A stretch of DNA of 64,000 nucleotides, from the NCBI GenBank assembly GCA_965214415.1, contig CBDCBQ010000003.1:868001-932000 (forward strand). The letters run 5' to 3'. The DNA is from RH-AL1 sp965214415 (GTDB lineage: Bacteria; Pseudomonadota; Alphaproteobacteria; Rhizobiales; Beijerinckiaceae). Positions 33,534 through 41,530 of the stretch are shown piece by piece. Below the pieces are notes generated by a model. That model did no database searches. It was not told the DNA's origin and was given only the letters and a program-made list of their open reading frames with translations. Each line of letters starts with the position of its first letter. Positions within the stretch are counted from its first letter, which is position 1. The position numbers were made by a program, and so were the translations under genes.

Positions 33534-33995
33534 CTACGTCGGCGCGACGAGAGCGGGCAGTGCATAGCCGACGGTCGCCTGCGCCACCAGTCGCTGCTCC
33601 GACACCTGCCACAGCCTGACGTCCACGCTAGCCAACCGGCGCCCGAGCTTGAGAATCCGCGCGTCGGCCACGACGATGTCGCATCGGCAGGCCCGCAGGA
33701 AGCTGATCGTCAGCGTGTTCGTCACCGCCATGGCGACCGGCCCGATATGCGCCAGCACGACGGCGTAAGACGCGACATCGGCAAAGCCCATCAGGCTGGG
33801 ACCGGAGACGATGCCGCCCGGCCTCAGCATGTCCGGGGTGGGCGCGAGACGCATCCGGACATGGCCCGCTGAAACCTCTGCGACCTGCCCGTAGGCGGGA
33901 CGCGTCGCGGCCGGAAAGGCGGCGTCGAGGAATTCGCTCAGCGCCTGCGGCGACATCGCGAGGACGAGGTCCGGGTCCTTCGGCTGCGTCACCAC
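33534..33995 (-). CDS. PaaI-type hotdog thioesterase
   Basis: A 153-aa hotdog-fold protein. The core RPGGIVSGPSLMGFADVASY is the PaaI-like active-site helix with the GG-N/S-D pattern, followed by VTNTLTISFLRAC. Such enzymes hydrolyse acyl-CoA thioesters; the substrate is not clear. GTG at 33995 is the only good start giving the full domain. It is on the same strand as glsA and PII, 72 bp downstream of glsA, so it could be at the tail of that transcript. Confidence 0.8.
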   Translation of the reverse strand: MVTQPKDPDLVLAMSPQALSEFLDAAFPAATRPAYGQVAEVSAGHVRMRLAPTPDMLRPGGIVSGPSLMGFADVASYAVVLAHIGPVAMAVTNTLTISFLRACRCDIVVADARILKLGRRLASVDVRLWQVSEQRLVAQATVGYALPALVAPT

Positions 33996-34067
33996 ATCAC
34001 GGCTTTCGACGATCCGCGCCCTTCGGGCTGGCGAGACGTATCAGGAAATCACAACGGCGCCACGGCC

Positions 34068-34997
34068 TCACGATCCGAAGATCGACCAGCCCATGCGCCG
34101 CGCCAGCGTCTCGAGCGCGATCCGGCCGAGATGCGAGTTGCCGGTGTCATCGAGGCCGGGCGACCAAACCCCGATCGAGGCCTTGCCGGGGGCGACAGCC
34201 AGAATGCCGCCGCCGACACCACTTTTGCCGGGGAGGCCGACACGGTATGCGAACTCGCCCGATCCATCATAATGTCCGCAGGTCAGCATGATCGCGGCGA
34301 TGCGGCGCGCGCGTCCCGACGAGACCACCGCCAGCCCCGTCCGCGGGTTGCGCCCGTCGTGCGCGAGAAAGCGGCCGGCCATCGCGAGCTGGCGGCACGA
34401 CATCGCGATCGCGCAATGATGAAAGTAGACCCCGAGCACGTAGTCGACCGGGTTGTCGAGCACGCCGAACGACTTCATGAAATTCGCCAGCGCGATGTTG
34501 CGAAAACCCGTGCGCTTCTCGGACGCGGCGACCGCGTGATCGATCGAGATCGTCTCGTCCTCGGCGATGCCGCGCACGAAGCGCAGGATTTCGCCGAGCG
34601 CCTCGCGCGGCTCGTGGCCCGAGAGGATGACGTCGGTGACGGCGATCGCGCCGGCGTTGATGAAGGGATTGCGCGGGATGCCGCGTTCCAGCTCGAGCTG
34701 GACGATCGAGTTGAACGGGTTGCCCGACGGCTCGCGACCGACGCGCCGCCACAGCCGATCGCCGACCATGCCGAGCGCCAGCGTGAGGGTGAATACCTTT
34801 GTGATGCTCTGCGCGGAAAACGCCGTATCGGCGTCGCCGCCGGTGACGACATCGCCGTCGGCGTCGACCACGGCGATGCCGAACTGCCGCGGGTCGACCT
34901 GCGCCAGCTCGGGAATGTAGCGCGCGACGACGCCGCGATCGGCACGCAGCCGCATCTCGTCGGCGATCTCCGCGACGACGGCTGCAAGATCAGGCAT
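34068..34997 (-). CDS. glsA: Glutaminase A
   Basis: A 309-aa serine-dependent beta-lactamase-fold glutaminase converting glutamine to glutamate and ammonia. The S-x-x-K pair is Ser64/Lys67 in SAQSITKVF; ELERGIPRNPFINAGAIA, VYFHHCAIAMSCRQLAMAG and GLPGKSGVGGGILAV are family blocks. It lies 27 bp downstream of the PII gene on the same strand, which is an unusual pairing since PII is more often followed by amtB or glnA. The arrangement puts glutamine breakdown under the same promoter as the nitrogen sensor. Confidence 0.95.
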   Translation of the reverse strand: MPDLAAVVAEIADEMRLRADRGVVARYIPELAQVDPRQFGIAVVDADGDVVTGGDADTAFSAQSITKVFTLTLALGMVGDRLWRRVGREPSGNPFNSIVQLELERGIPRNPFINAGAIAVTDVILSGHEPREALGEILRFVRGIAEDETISIDHAVAASEKRTGFRNIALANFMKSFGVLDNPVDYVLGVYFHHCAIAMSCRQLAMAGRFLAHDGRNPRTGLAVVSSGRARRIAAIMLTCGHYDGSGEFAYRVGLPGKSGVGGGILAVAPGKASIGVWSPGLDDTGNSHLGRIALETLARRMGWSIFGS

Positions 34998-35024
34998 GCC
35001 GAATACCGTTCGCCCCCAAAGGGG

Positions 35025-35363
35025 TCAGATCGCTTCCGAGCCGGTCTCGCCGGTCCTGATGCGCACCGCGCCCTCGACGGCGGAGACGAAGATCTTGCCG
35101 TCGCCGATACGCCCCGTTTGCGCCGCGTTGCGGATCGCCGCCACCGCGGCATCGATCGCGTCGTCGTCGAGCACGACCTCGATCTTCACCTTGGGCAGGA
35201 AATCGACGACATATTCGGCGCCGCGATAGAGTTCGGTGTGGCCCTTCTGGCGCCCGAACCCCTTCGCCTCGATCACGGTAATGCCGGCGACGCCCGCCGC
35301 GTGAAGCGCCTCTTTCACCTCGTCGAGCTTGAATGGCTTGATGATGGCTTCGATCTTCTTCAT
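35025..35363 (-). CDS. glnB: PII signal transduction protein GlnB/GlnK
   Basis: A 112-aa PII protein. MKKIEAIIKPFKLDEVKEAL is the canonical start, the T-loop has Tyr51 (TELYRGAEY) for uridylylation by GlnD, and the C-terminal GRIGDGKIFVSAVEGAVRIR binds ATP/2-oxoglutarate. It reports nitrogen and carbon status to NtrB, GlnE and AmtB-type partners. Whether it is GlnB or GlnK cannot be told from sequence; the sigma-54 promoter upstream fits GlnK-like regulation. ATG at 35363 chosen over 35396 because the added residues are not family-like. Confidence 0.95.
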   Translation of the reverse strand: MKKIEAIIKPFKLDEVKEALHAAGVAGITVIEAKGFGRQKGHTELYRGAEYVVDFLPKVKIEVVLDDDAIDAAVAAIRNAAQTGRIGDGKIFVSAVEGAVRIRTGETGSEAI

Positions 35364-35420
35364 CGTCGAATTCCCACGCGCCGGTGCCTCTTGCAAATAT
35401 AACCTTTGTTAGCATTGGTT

Positions 35421-35436
35421 AGCACTAGATGTGCCA
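35421..35436 (-). promoter_or_regulatory. Sigma-54 (-24/-12) promoter candidate for glnB-glsA
   Basis: On the minus strand TGGCAC-ATCTA-GTGCT has the full TGGCAC box and correct 10-nt GG to GC spacing; only the first T of TTGC differs. A second TGGCAC lies 8 bp upstream. Transcription would start near 35411, about 48 nt before the PII ATG. Two sigma-54 candidates in one nitrogen cluster support each other. Confidence 0.7.
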
Positions 35437-35494
35437 GGGTGCCACTGGAGAATTACCACTTTCGACGTCTGTCGTTCGGTCAATTCTTGTTTGG

Positions 35495-36385
35495 CTACGT
35501 TTTCGCGGGCCCGGCCTCGATCGGTAGATCGCCTCGGGCGCCCCATTCCGACCAGGACCCGTCGTAGAGGAGCGCGTCCGAGCGGCCGAGCGTCTCGAGG
35601 CCGAGCAGCAGGACGCAGGCCGACACGCCGGAGCCGCACGACGTGATGATCGGCCGCGCGATGTCGACGCCGGCCGCGGCGAAGGCCTCGGCGATCGCGG
35701 CTGGCGGCCGCAGCTTTCCATCCGAGTCGACCATCGCGCGCCACGGCACGTTGCGCGCGCCGGGGATGTGACCCGAGCGCAGCCCCGCGCGGGGCTCCGG
35801 CACGGCGCCGGCGAAACGGCCCGCGGCCCGTGCATCGACGATCTGCGCCGACCCGGACGCGCTTGCTTCGAGGACGTCCTCGGCGGCCATCACGGTCGTG
35901 TCATCGTAGGCGGCGGCGAAGGTCGTGGCCGCGCGCCGGCTCGGCCCCGTCTCGACCCTGTAGCCGTTCGCGACCCAGGCCTTGAACCCGCCCTCCAGGA
36001 CGCGGACGTCGGCGGCGCCGTAGTGACCGAGCATCCACCATGCTCGCGCCCCGCCGAGCAGGTCGGTCGCATCGTAGACGACGATCGTCATCGTCTCGCC
36101 GACACCGAGCGCGCCGACCATCTCGGCAAACGTTTTCGCATCGGGGAGCATGTGCGGCAGCGCGCTGGAGCGATCGGCGATCGTGTCGATGTCGAAGCGG
36201 ACGGCGCCGGGAACATGCGCGCCGGAAAACAGCTCGTTCGCGTCCACGCCCTCGTCGGGCAGGTAAAAGCTCGCTTCGACCGCGATCACGTTCGGATCGT
36301 CGAGACGCGCGTTTAGCCAGGCGGGCGTGACGAAGGTTCCGGTGGCGCTGTCAGCGGTCAAGTGCATCTTCTCGAGTGGCCGCAT
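35495..36385 (-). CDS. sseA: 3-mercaptopyruvate/thiosulfate sulfurtransferase
   Basis: A ~296-aa protein with two rhodanese domains. The N-terminal domain (VTPAWLNARLDDPNVIAVEA ... HVPGAVRFDID) is catalytically inert, and the C-terminal one (GHIPGARNVPW) has the active-site loop SCGSGVSAC. CGSGV(T/S)A is the SseA-type loop for mercaptopyruvate; rhodaneses have CRKGV(T/S). It transfers sulfane sulfur to thiols or cyanide. Start at 36385 or 36367 (the latter with GAGAAG just upstream). It lies 36 bp after cysK on the same strand, so a sulfur-amino-acid unit is likely. Confidence 0.9.
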   Translation of the reverse strand: MRPLEKMHLTADSATGTFVTPAWLNARLDDPNVIAVEASFYLPDEGVDANELFSGAHVPGAVRFDIDTIADRSSALPHMLPDAKTFAEMVGALGVGETMTIVVYDATDLLGGARAWWMLGHYGAADVRVLEGGFKAWVANGYRVETGPSRRAATTFAAAYDDTTVMAAEDVLEASASGSAQIVDARAAGRFAGAVPEPRAGLRSGHIPGARNVPWRAMVDSDGKLRPPAAIAEAFAAAGVDIARPIITSCGSGVSACVLLLGLETLGRSDALLYDGSWSEWGARGDLPIEAGPAKT

Positions 36386-36421
36386 CCCTGCCCGCCGCCG
36401 CGCCCCGACCGGTCACGGGAC

Positions 36422-37450
36422 TCAGACGTAGCCCGGGTCGATCTTCGGTGGGTGGCCGAGCCAGCCGGGCACGGGCAGGTTCTTCTCGCGCAGGAAGGCA
36501 GGGTTGAAGAGCTTCGACTGGTAGCGCGTGCCGGAATCGCAAAGGATCGTCACGATCGTATGGCCCGGCCCGAGCTCTCGGGCCAGGCGCATCGCGCCGA
36601 CGATGTTGATGCCGGACGAGCCGCCGAGCAGGATCCCCTCGTGCTCGGCGAGATCGAACACGACCGGCAGCGCCTCCTCGTCGGTGACCTGGTAGGCGAA
36701 GTCGATCGGCGCATCCTCGAGGTTTGCGGTGACGCGACCCTGGCCGATGCCTTCGGTGATCGAGGTGGCTTCGGAGTGCAGCTCGCCACGCTTGTACCAA
36801 TCGTAAAGTGCCGAGCCCATCGGATCGGTGATGGCGATCTTGATTGCCGGGTTCTCGGCCTTCAGCGCCATCGCGACGCCAGCCAGCGTGCCGCCGGTGC
36901 CGACGGCGCAAGTGAACCCATCGACCTTGCCGTCGGTCTGGCGCCAGATTTCCGGGCCCGTCGTCAGGCGGTGGCCCTCGCGATTTGCGACGTTGTCGAA
37001 CTGGTTGGCCCAGATCGCGCCCTCGGGAAACTCGGTCGCGAGCCGCTCCGCGAGGCGACCGGACAGCTTCACGTAATTGTTGGGGTTCTTGTAGGGGACG
37101 GCCGGCACCTCGATCAGCTCGGCGCCTTGCAGCCGCAGCATGTCCTTCTTCTCGTCGCTCTGCGTCTCGGGGATGACGATCACCGTCTTGAAGCCGAGCG
37201 CGTTGGCGACCAACGCCAGGCCGATCCCGGTATTGCCGGCGGTGCCCTCGACGATCGTGCCGCCGGGCTTCAGCGCGCCACGCGCGATCGCGTCCTGGAT
37301 GATGGCGAGGGCCGCCCGATCCTTCACCGAGCCGCCCGGGTTCATGAACTCGGCCTTGCCCAGGATCGTGCAGCCCGTCGCCTCGGATGCGTGGCGAAGT
37401 TTTATGAGCGGGGTGTTGCCGATGGCTTCGATGACGGACGGAGCGACCAT
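36422..37450 (-). CDS. cysK: Cysteine synthase (O-acetylserine sulfhydrylase)
   Basis: A 342-aa PLP enzyme making cysteine from O-acetylserine and sulfide. MVAPSVIEAIGNTPLIKL is the family start, NPGGSVKDRA holds the PLP Lys43, EGTAGNTGIGLALV is the substrate loop (TSGNT in E. coli, here TAGNT), and CAVGTGGTLAGV binds the phosphate. TAGNT and length suggest a CysK-related branch close to cystathionine beta-synthase-like proteins, but the neighbouring sseA supports sulfur assimilation. ATG at 37450 is preferred over the longer Arg-rich frame. Confidence 0.92.
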   Translation of the reverse strand: MVAPSVIEAIGNTPLIKLRHASEATGCTILGKAEFMNPGGSVKDRAALAIIQDAIARGALKPGGTIVEGTAGNTGIGLALVANALGFKTVIVIPETQSDEKKDMLRLQGAELIEVPAVPYKNPNNYVKLSGRLAERLATEFPEGAIWANQFDNVANREGHRLTTGPEIWRQTDGKVDGFTCAVGTGGTLAGVAMALKAENPAIKIAITDPMGSALYDWYKRGELHSEATSITEGIGQGRVTANLEDAPIDFAYQVTDEEALPVVFDLAEHEGILLGGSSGINIVGAMRLARELGPGHTIVTILCDSGTRYQSKLFNPAFLREKNLPVPGWLGHPPKIDPGYV

Positions 37451-37546
37451 GATGTTTCCGGTTGCCGGCGGGTCGAGCAGATGCGTCCGGTTTCCGGCAC
37501 TTCGCCGTCGAAAGCAAGAGTTGCGCGCCGCGAGTTCTTTCACGCG

Positions 37547-37657
37547 TCAGAGGCGCGGAGTCCGACGCAGAAGGGTCTCGACATCTCGACTTCCATGCAC
37601 CACGCGAGCGATGCCGATGGGCCGCGTGACCAGCCTCGTACCCTGATAGCCAGGTTG
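37547..37657 (-). pseudogene. C-terminal fragment of a RelE/ParE-fold toxin
   Basis: A 36-codon frame reads GYQGTRLVTRPIGIARVVHG then SRDVETLLRR. The pattern R(I/V)xHGxRDxExLL is the typical end of RelE/ParE toxins. It has no start and follows an in-frame stop. It lies in the 254-bp gap between cysK and the SDR gene, in which I see no other feature. Confidence 0.4.
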
Positions 37658-37704
37658 CTAAAGCTTGATACTGCCCACAAATCCTGTGACCCTAGGGCGC
37701 GAGG

Positions 37705-38487
37705 ATGACCGACTTCCGTGCCGACCCTGCCAACGGCATCGCCTGGATCACCGGCGCCAGCGCCGGGATCGGTCGCGCGCTGGCGTTGCGGCTCGCGGGA
37801 CAGGGATTTCGCGTCGCGGTCACCGCGCGCCGCGCCGACGCACTGGCGGCGCTGGTCGCGGAAGGGCCCCTCGGACAGATCGCCGTCTATCCCGGCGATG
37901 TCACCGATGCCCGGCGCATGGCCGAGATCGTCGCCGGCATCGAGCGTGACATGGGACCCATCGCGCTCGCGGTGCTGAACGCCGGCGTCTACGAACTCGC
38001 CGAGCGCGAGGCTTTCGATGGAGCCCGCGTGTGGCGCGCGATCGAGACGAATCTCGGCGGTACGGTCAATTGCCTCGACCCGCTGCTGCCGCCGATGCTG
38101 GGGCGCGGGCGCGGACAGATCGCCATCGTCGCCTCTCTGGCCGGCTACGGCGGCATTCCCGGCTCGCTCGCCTACGGCGCCGCGAAATCGGCGATGATCA
38201 CGATGGCCGAAGCGCTGCGCCTCACCCACGCCGACGCGGGCCTGACGATCCAGGTGATCAATCCTGGCTTCGTCAGGACCGCGATGACGGCGCCGAACGA
38301 CTACCCGATGCCGTTCATGATGAGCGCGGAGGCCGCCGCCGCGCGGATCGCGACCGGGCTGGCGAGGGGCGGGTTCGAGATCGCCTTTCCGCGCCGGCTC
38401 GCCTGGCCCGCGAAGGCGGCGACGCTGCTGCCGTACCGGGCTTGGCTGCCGCTCATGGCCCGGGCGAGCCGCCGGGTGCGGCGCTAG
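37705..38487 (+). CDS. Short-chain dehydrogenase/reductase
   Basis: A 260-aa SDR. TGASAGIGRALA is the cofactor-binding TGxxxGIG, VLNAGVYE the NAG motif, VASLAGY the catalytic Ser region and YGAAKSAM the Tyr-x-x-x-Lys. Arg residues after the first beta strand (TARRADAL) suggest NADP(H). The C-terminal extension (FPRRLAWPAKAATLLPYRAW then LPLMARASRR) is basic and hydrophobic and may associate with the membrane. Substrate unknown; single gene. Confidence 0.9.
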   Translation: MTDFRADPANGIAWITGASAGIGRALALRLAGQGFRVAVTARRADALAALVAEGPLGQIAVYPGDVTDARRMAEIVAGIERDMGPIALAVLNAGVYELAEREAFDGARVWRAIETNLGGTVNCLDPLLPPMLGRGRGQIAIVASLAGYGGIPGSLAYGAAKSAMITMAEALRLTHADAGLTIQVINPGFVRTAMTAPNDYPMPFMMSAEAAAARIATGLARGGFEIAFPRRLAWPAKAATLLPYRAWLPLMARASRRVRR

Positions 38488-38871
38488 GGCAAGCTCGCAT
38501 GCGGCGATCAGAAATGCCGAGGAAGGCCGGCATCTTTCAAGATGCCATGGGCGGTGCGCACGTGGACCAGATTGCGCGGAACGACGAGATTCCGATTGGC
38601 ATGATAGAAATCTCACGAACAAAGACATGCCTCCATACGAGGCGCTCGCCGTCGATCGGGGCCGTCGGGCTGCCACCAAAAGCCGTCGTCACACCCCGTG
38701 GCCGACATCACAGATACCGATTTCTCGCTGGTACCCGACCAAGTCTGATGCTACCTTGGGTTGTATTAATTGGTGGAGAAGTCTCGTTTCTCGCGCTCCA
38801 ACATCGGGAGTGACGCTGGAACGATGCGGGGCTTCTTCGCGCAGTTTTTTTCAGCGGGGAGGGTCATTTCG
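38488..38871. other. 384-bp spacer with lower GC, possible HicA-like remnant
   Basis: No intact gene is seen. A perfect inverted repeat GGCATCTT-TC-AAGATGCC lies at 38529-38546. On the minus strand a frame ending at 38508 reads YHANRNLVVPRNLVHV ... HGILKDAGLPRHF, which faintly resembles the end of HicA toxins (..GTLxxILKDAGL). The upstream part is broken by stops. This is a suggestion only. The 3' end supplies the GGGGAGGG ribosome-binding site of the next gene. Confidence 0.3.
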
Positions 38872-39609
38872 ATGAGCGCACTTCAGACGGCCGCCGTCGT
38901 CGGCTACGACAAGTGTAGCGAGCAGGATACGATCACGGCGCTCGAAGTCCTGCGCGGCGCCTCGATGGTGCTGGCCGGTAAGATCGCGCCCTGGCATCGC
39001 GATGCGCCGGCTTCGAGCTTCGACGTCAAACTGATGGCGCTCGTGCCGGGCAACATCACGATGCAGATGGGTACGCAGGCGGTGGCCGACGGCGTCATCG
39101 GCGACGATCTCTACGATTTGCTCTACATCCCCGGCGGCATCGGGTCCGGCGCGGCCTCGCTCGACGAGTCGATGATCGGGCTCATCCGCAGGCACTACGA
39201 GGCCGGCAAGGTGGTGGCCTCCAATTGCTCGGGCGTCGGTATCCTGGCGCGGTCCGGCATCCTCGGTGACAATCCGGTCACCTGCGTCGCCGCGGTCGCC
39301 CCGGGCCTGCGCGAGCGCGGCTTCAACGTGCCGACCCATCGCCGGATGTGGCTCGGCCTGCCCGACGCCCGGCTGTGGACCGCGACCGGCTCATATGGCG
39401 TCAACGGCGCCACGGTCGCGATGGTCGCGCATTACTTCGGCCGCGAGGTCGCGATCATGGTCGCGATGATGTTCGATACGCTGGGCGGCATCGGCGATCA
39501 GATCTTCAATCTCGAAGGGCCGGAATTCTATCAGCACCCCAATCTCGAGACCGAGTTCGCCACCTACTTCAAGCCGATACTGCTGCCGGAACGCGCGGGG
39601 GCGGCATGA
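38872..39609 (+). CDS. DJ-1/PfpI family protein
   Basis: A 245-aa glutamine amidotransferase-like protein. The nucleophile elbow is ASNCSGVGILARSG with Cys119, preceded by LLYIPGGIGSGAA. Members act as isonitrile hydratases, glyoxalases or regulators; lack of an AraC-type HTH rules out the regulator class. The ATG is preceded by GGGGAGGG. Its stop codon overlaps the next start by 4 nt (ATGA), so the two gene products are probably used together. The pairing with a monooxygenase-VOC fusion hints at metabolism of a small reactive molecule. Confidence 0.85.
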   Translation: MSALQTAAVVGYDKCSEQDTITALEVLRGASMVLAGKIAPWHRDAPASSFDVKLMALVPGNITMQMGTQAVADGVIGDDLYDLLYIPGGIGSGAASLDESMIGLIRRHYEAGKVVASNCSGVGILARSGILGDNPVTCVAAVAPGLRERGFNVPTHRRMWLGLPDARLWTATGSYGVNGATVAMVAHYFGREVAIMVAMMFDTLGGIGDQIFNLEGPEFYQHPNLETEFATYFKPILLPERAGAA

Positions 39610-40385
39610 TCACCGTCGTCGCAACGCAGGCGGTCGAGCCGGGCCGCGAAGCCGAGCTGCGGGCCTTGATGCTGGATCTCACCGCGACGGTGAAGGCCGA
39701 CGAACCCGGCTGCGTCACATTCGATTGGGTGCGCGACGCCGGCAACGCGCAAACCTATATCGTCCTCGAGCAGTACGTCGACGACGCGGCCTACCAGCAT
39801 CACATGGCCACGCCGTACCTCGCGGCGTTCATCCCGAAGCTGCTGACATGCCTGCGCGAGCCGCCGGCGGTCAGGATCTGCGGCGACGTCGTCCGGCGTC
39901 CGCCCGTGCCGCCGCTGTCGTATTTCCATATCGGCGTCGTCGTGCCGAACCTGGAAACGGCGATCGCCCGCTATTCGGACGTGCTCGGCATCCAGTTCAC
40001 CGAGCCGGCGACGTTTCATATTCCGCTTCTCGAGGATCCCGAGCCGCACCCCGGCACGCTGGTCGCGGCGTTTTCGCGGACCGACCCGCCGTATTACGAG
40101 CTGATCCAGGCGGCTGGCGACGGCATCATTTCGGCGGCGCAGGCCGGGCGGATTTTGTATTTCGGATGCTGGGAGCCGGACATGGCGGGCCGGCTGGCGC
40201 GGCTGCGGGCGCAGAAGGTCGGCGTGGATGCGCTGTTTCGCATGGACGCGGCATCGCCGCCCTACGCGATGATCACGGCGCCGGATCTGCTCGGAGCGCG
40301 GATCGAGTATGTCGATCTCGTCGACAAGGCGCCGATCGAGGAATGGGTCAGGACGGGCAGATTCCCGGGCGGCATCGGCGGATAG
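39606..40385 (+). CDS. ABM-VOC fusion protein (antibiotic biosynthesis monooxygenase plus glyoxalase-like domain)
   Basis: A 259-aa fusion. Residues 1-95 are an ABM domain: MITVVATQAVEPGREAELRA, DEPGCVTFDWVRDAGN and VLEQYVDDAAYQHHMATPY. Residues ~105-235 are a VOC domain: SYFHIGVVVPNLETAIARYS and a C-terminal RIEYVDLVDK. ABM domains often oxidise quinols or remove small toxic compounds; VOC domains bind metal and act on glyoxals or aromatic rings. Combining them in one chain is uncommon. Start overlaps the DJ-1 stop (ATGA), so the genes are coupled. Substrate unknown. Confidence 0.8.
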   Translation: MITVVATQAVEPGREAELRALMLDLTATVKADEPGCVTFDWVRDAGNAQTYIVLEQYVDDAAYQHHMATPYLAAFIPKLLTCLREPPAVRICGDVVRRPPVPPLSYFHIGVVVPNLETAIARYSDVLGIQFTEPATFHIPLLEDPEPHPGTLVAAFSRTDPPYYELIQAAGDGIISAAQAGRILYFGCWEPDMAGRLARLRAQKVGVDALFRMDAASPPYAMITAPDLLGARIEYVDLVDKAPIEEWVRTGRFPGGIGG

Positions 40386-40535
40386 CGCGTCGTTTGACCG
40401 CATGGCCTTAAGGAAGACGGGGGACTGGACTTTTGCCAGGGCCTCGCGACCAATTATCGCATTACAATTGTGAACAACGTGTCCGTCGCGCAGAGCCCTT
40501 GCGCCGCGTCGTCACGCCATTGCCAGGAGGCAGAC

Positions 40536-41009
40536 GTGAGCGAAGCTTTGACGGCCGGCTCGGACACGGCCGGTCATTTGACGCGGCTGATCTACCGCAG
40601 CCACAGCAAGATCGCGTCTCCCGTGATGAAGGAGGAGCTCGGCAAGATCCTGCGCGTCGCCCGCAAGAACAACGCGGCGAGCGGAGTCACCGGCGCGCTG
40701 ATGTATTACGACGACTGGTTCGCGCAAGCGCTGGAAGGTCCGGGCGATGCCGTCCACGCGATCTTCGCGAAGATCAAAGCCGACGACCGTCACAACTCGA
40801 TCGAGATCAAGACCGACGAGCCGGTCACGACGCGAGTCTTCGCGCGATGGGCGATGGCCAACGTCGGTGAACACGGCGACAAGGACACGCCGCTGATGCC
40901 GAGCGCCGGCGGTGTCACCGAAGGCGAGGAATGGAAGCCGACCCCCGAGCAGGAAGAGGTGCTGGCCGTGCTGCGCGACAGCTCGCGAGGCTACGGGCGG
41001 GGGGCGTAA
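40536..41009 (+). CDS. Short BLUF-domain blue-light photoreceptor
   Basis: A 157-aa BLUF protein. HLTRLIYRSHSKI has the flavin-site Tyr20, ARKNNAASGVTGALMY the Asn (45), FAQALEG the Gln64 and RVFARWAMANVG the Trp106 that reports flavin state. It binds FAD and shifts hydrogen bonding on blue-light absorption. There is no output domain; the 45-residue C-terminal tail could be a helical interface to a partner. A perfect AGGAGG at 40525-40530 sits 5 nt before GTG at 40536, which decides this start over the GTG at 40470. Confidence 0.9.
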   Translation: MSEALTAGSDTAGHLTRLIYRSHSKIASPVMKEELGKILRVARKNNAASGVTGALMYYDDWFAQALEGPGDAVHAIFAKIKADDRHNSIEIKTDEPVTTRVFARWAMANVGEHGDKDTPLMPSAGGVTEGEEWKPTPEQEEVLAVLRDSSRGYGRGA

Positions 41010-41158
41010 GCCGCGCCAGCGACCGCGGCCGACCTGAGGCGCGTTCCGTCACGGCCACTCGGTCGTCGCTGTAAACGGGTGCTGCAGCGCACAACTTCAA
41101 GTCGCTGCCAACTATATCCTCTGAATGATAAGGCTCGCCGACTATCGGGAGGCTCGAC

Positions 41159-41530
41159 GTGCCTTCGCATTGCTTACGATCCAAGCAACGAACCTCGATC
41201 GGCATGCTTGGCGTATTGCTAGGCATTCTTGCATTTGTCACAATGTCATTGCCCGCGAGCGCGTTAGCTTGGGCGGCGTGTGCGACACTGGCCGTGAACG
41301 GCGTGAAGCGCGGCGCGGTCGTCTACCTGCCGAGCACCTACGACTCGAACCAGCAGTTCCTGTTCCGATCGTCTTCCATGGCGCGAACGGCACCGGGGCT
41401 GGCATGGAGGATATGACGGGCTTCGGTAGCCAAGCCGACAAGCACCAGATCGCGGCCTGCGTCGTCGCGAGCTGCAGCCGCGTCTGTGTCCAGCAGGGCG
41501 GCATCTGCGCGAAGGCGACAGCTAGCTCGG
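41159..41530 (+). pseudogene. Truncated, frameshifted esterase (PHB depolymerase/LpqC-like)
   Basis: GTG at 41159, with a GGGAGG ribosome-binding site, opens a signal peptide (MLGVLLGILAFVTMSLPASA) then GVKRGAVVYLPSTYDSNQ. The continuation PVPIVFHGANGTGAGMEDMT then GFGSQADKHQ is one frame away, so an indel lies near 41355. The arrangement YLPxxYD ... P(L/I)V-HG-G is the start of polyhydroxybutyrate depolymerase-type esterases. The serine-containing half is missing, cut by the convergent ABC transporter gene. Non-functional. Confidence 0.65.

Noticed and set aside
35040..35130. Possible programmed frameshift explanation for the broken toxins
   Set aside because: The breaks lie at different sites without a shared slippery heptamer or following structure, and several loci need two or three shifts. 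Decay is simpler.
36386..37708. Long plus-strand frames over cysK
   Set aside because: They are shadows of the minus-strand cysK gene in a GC-rich genome. The real frame has PLP motifs and a family start.
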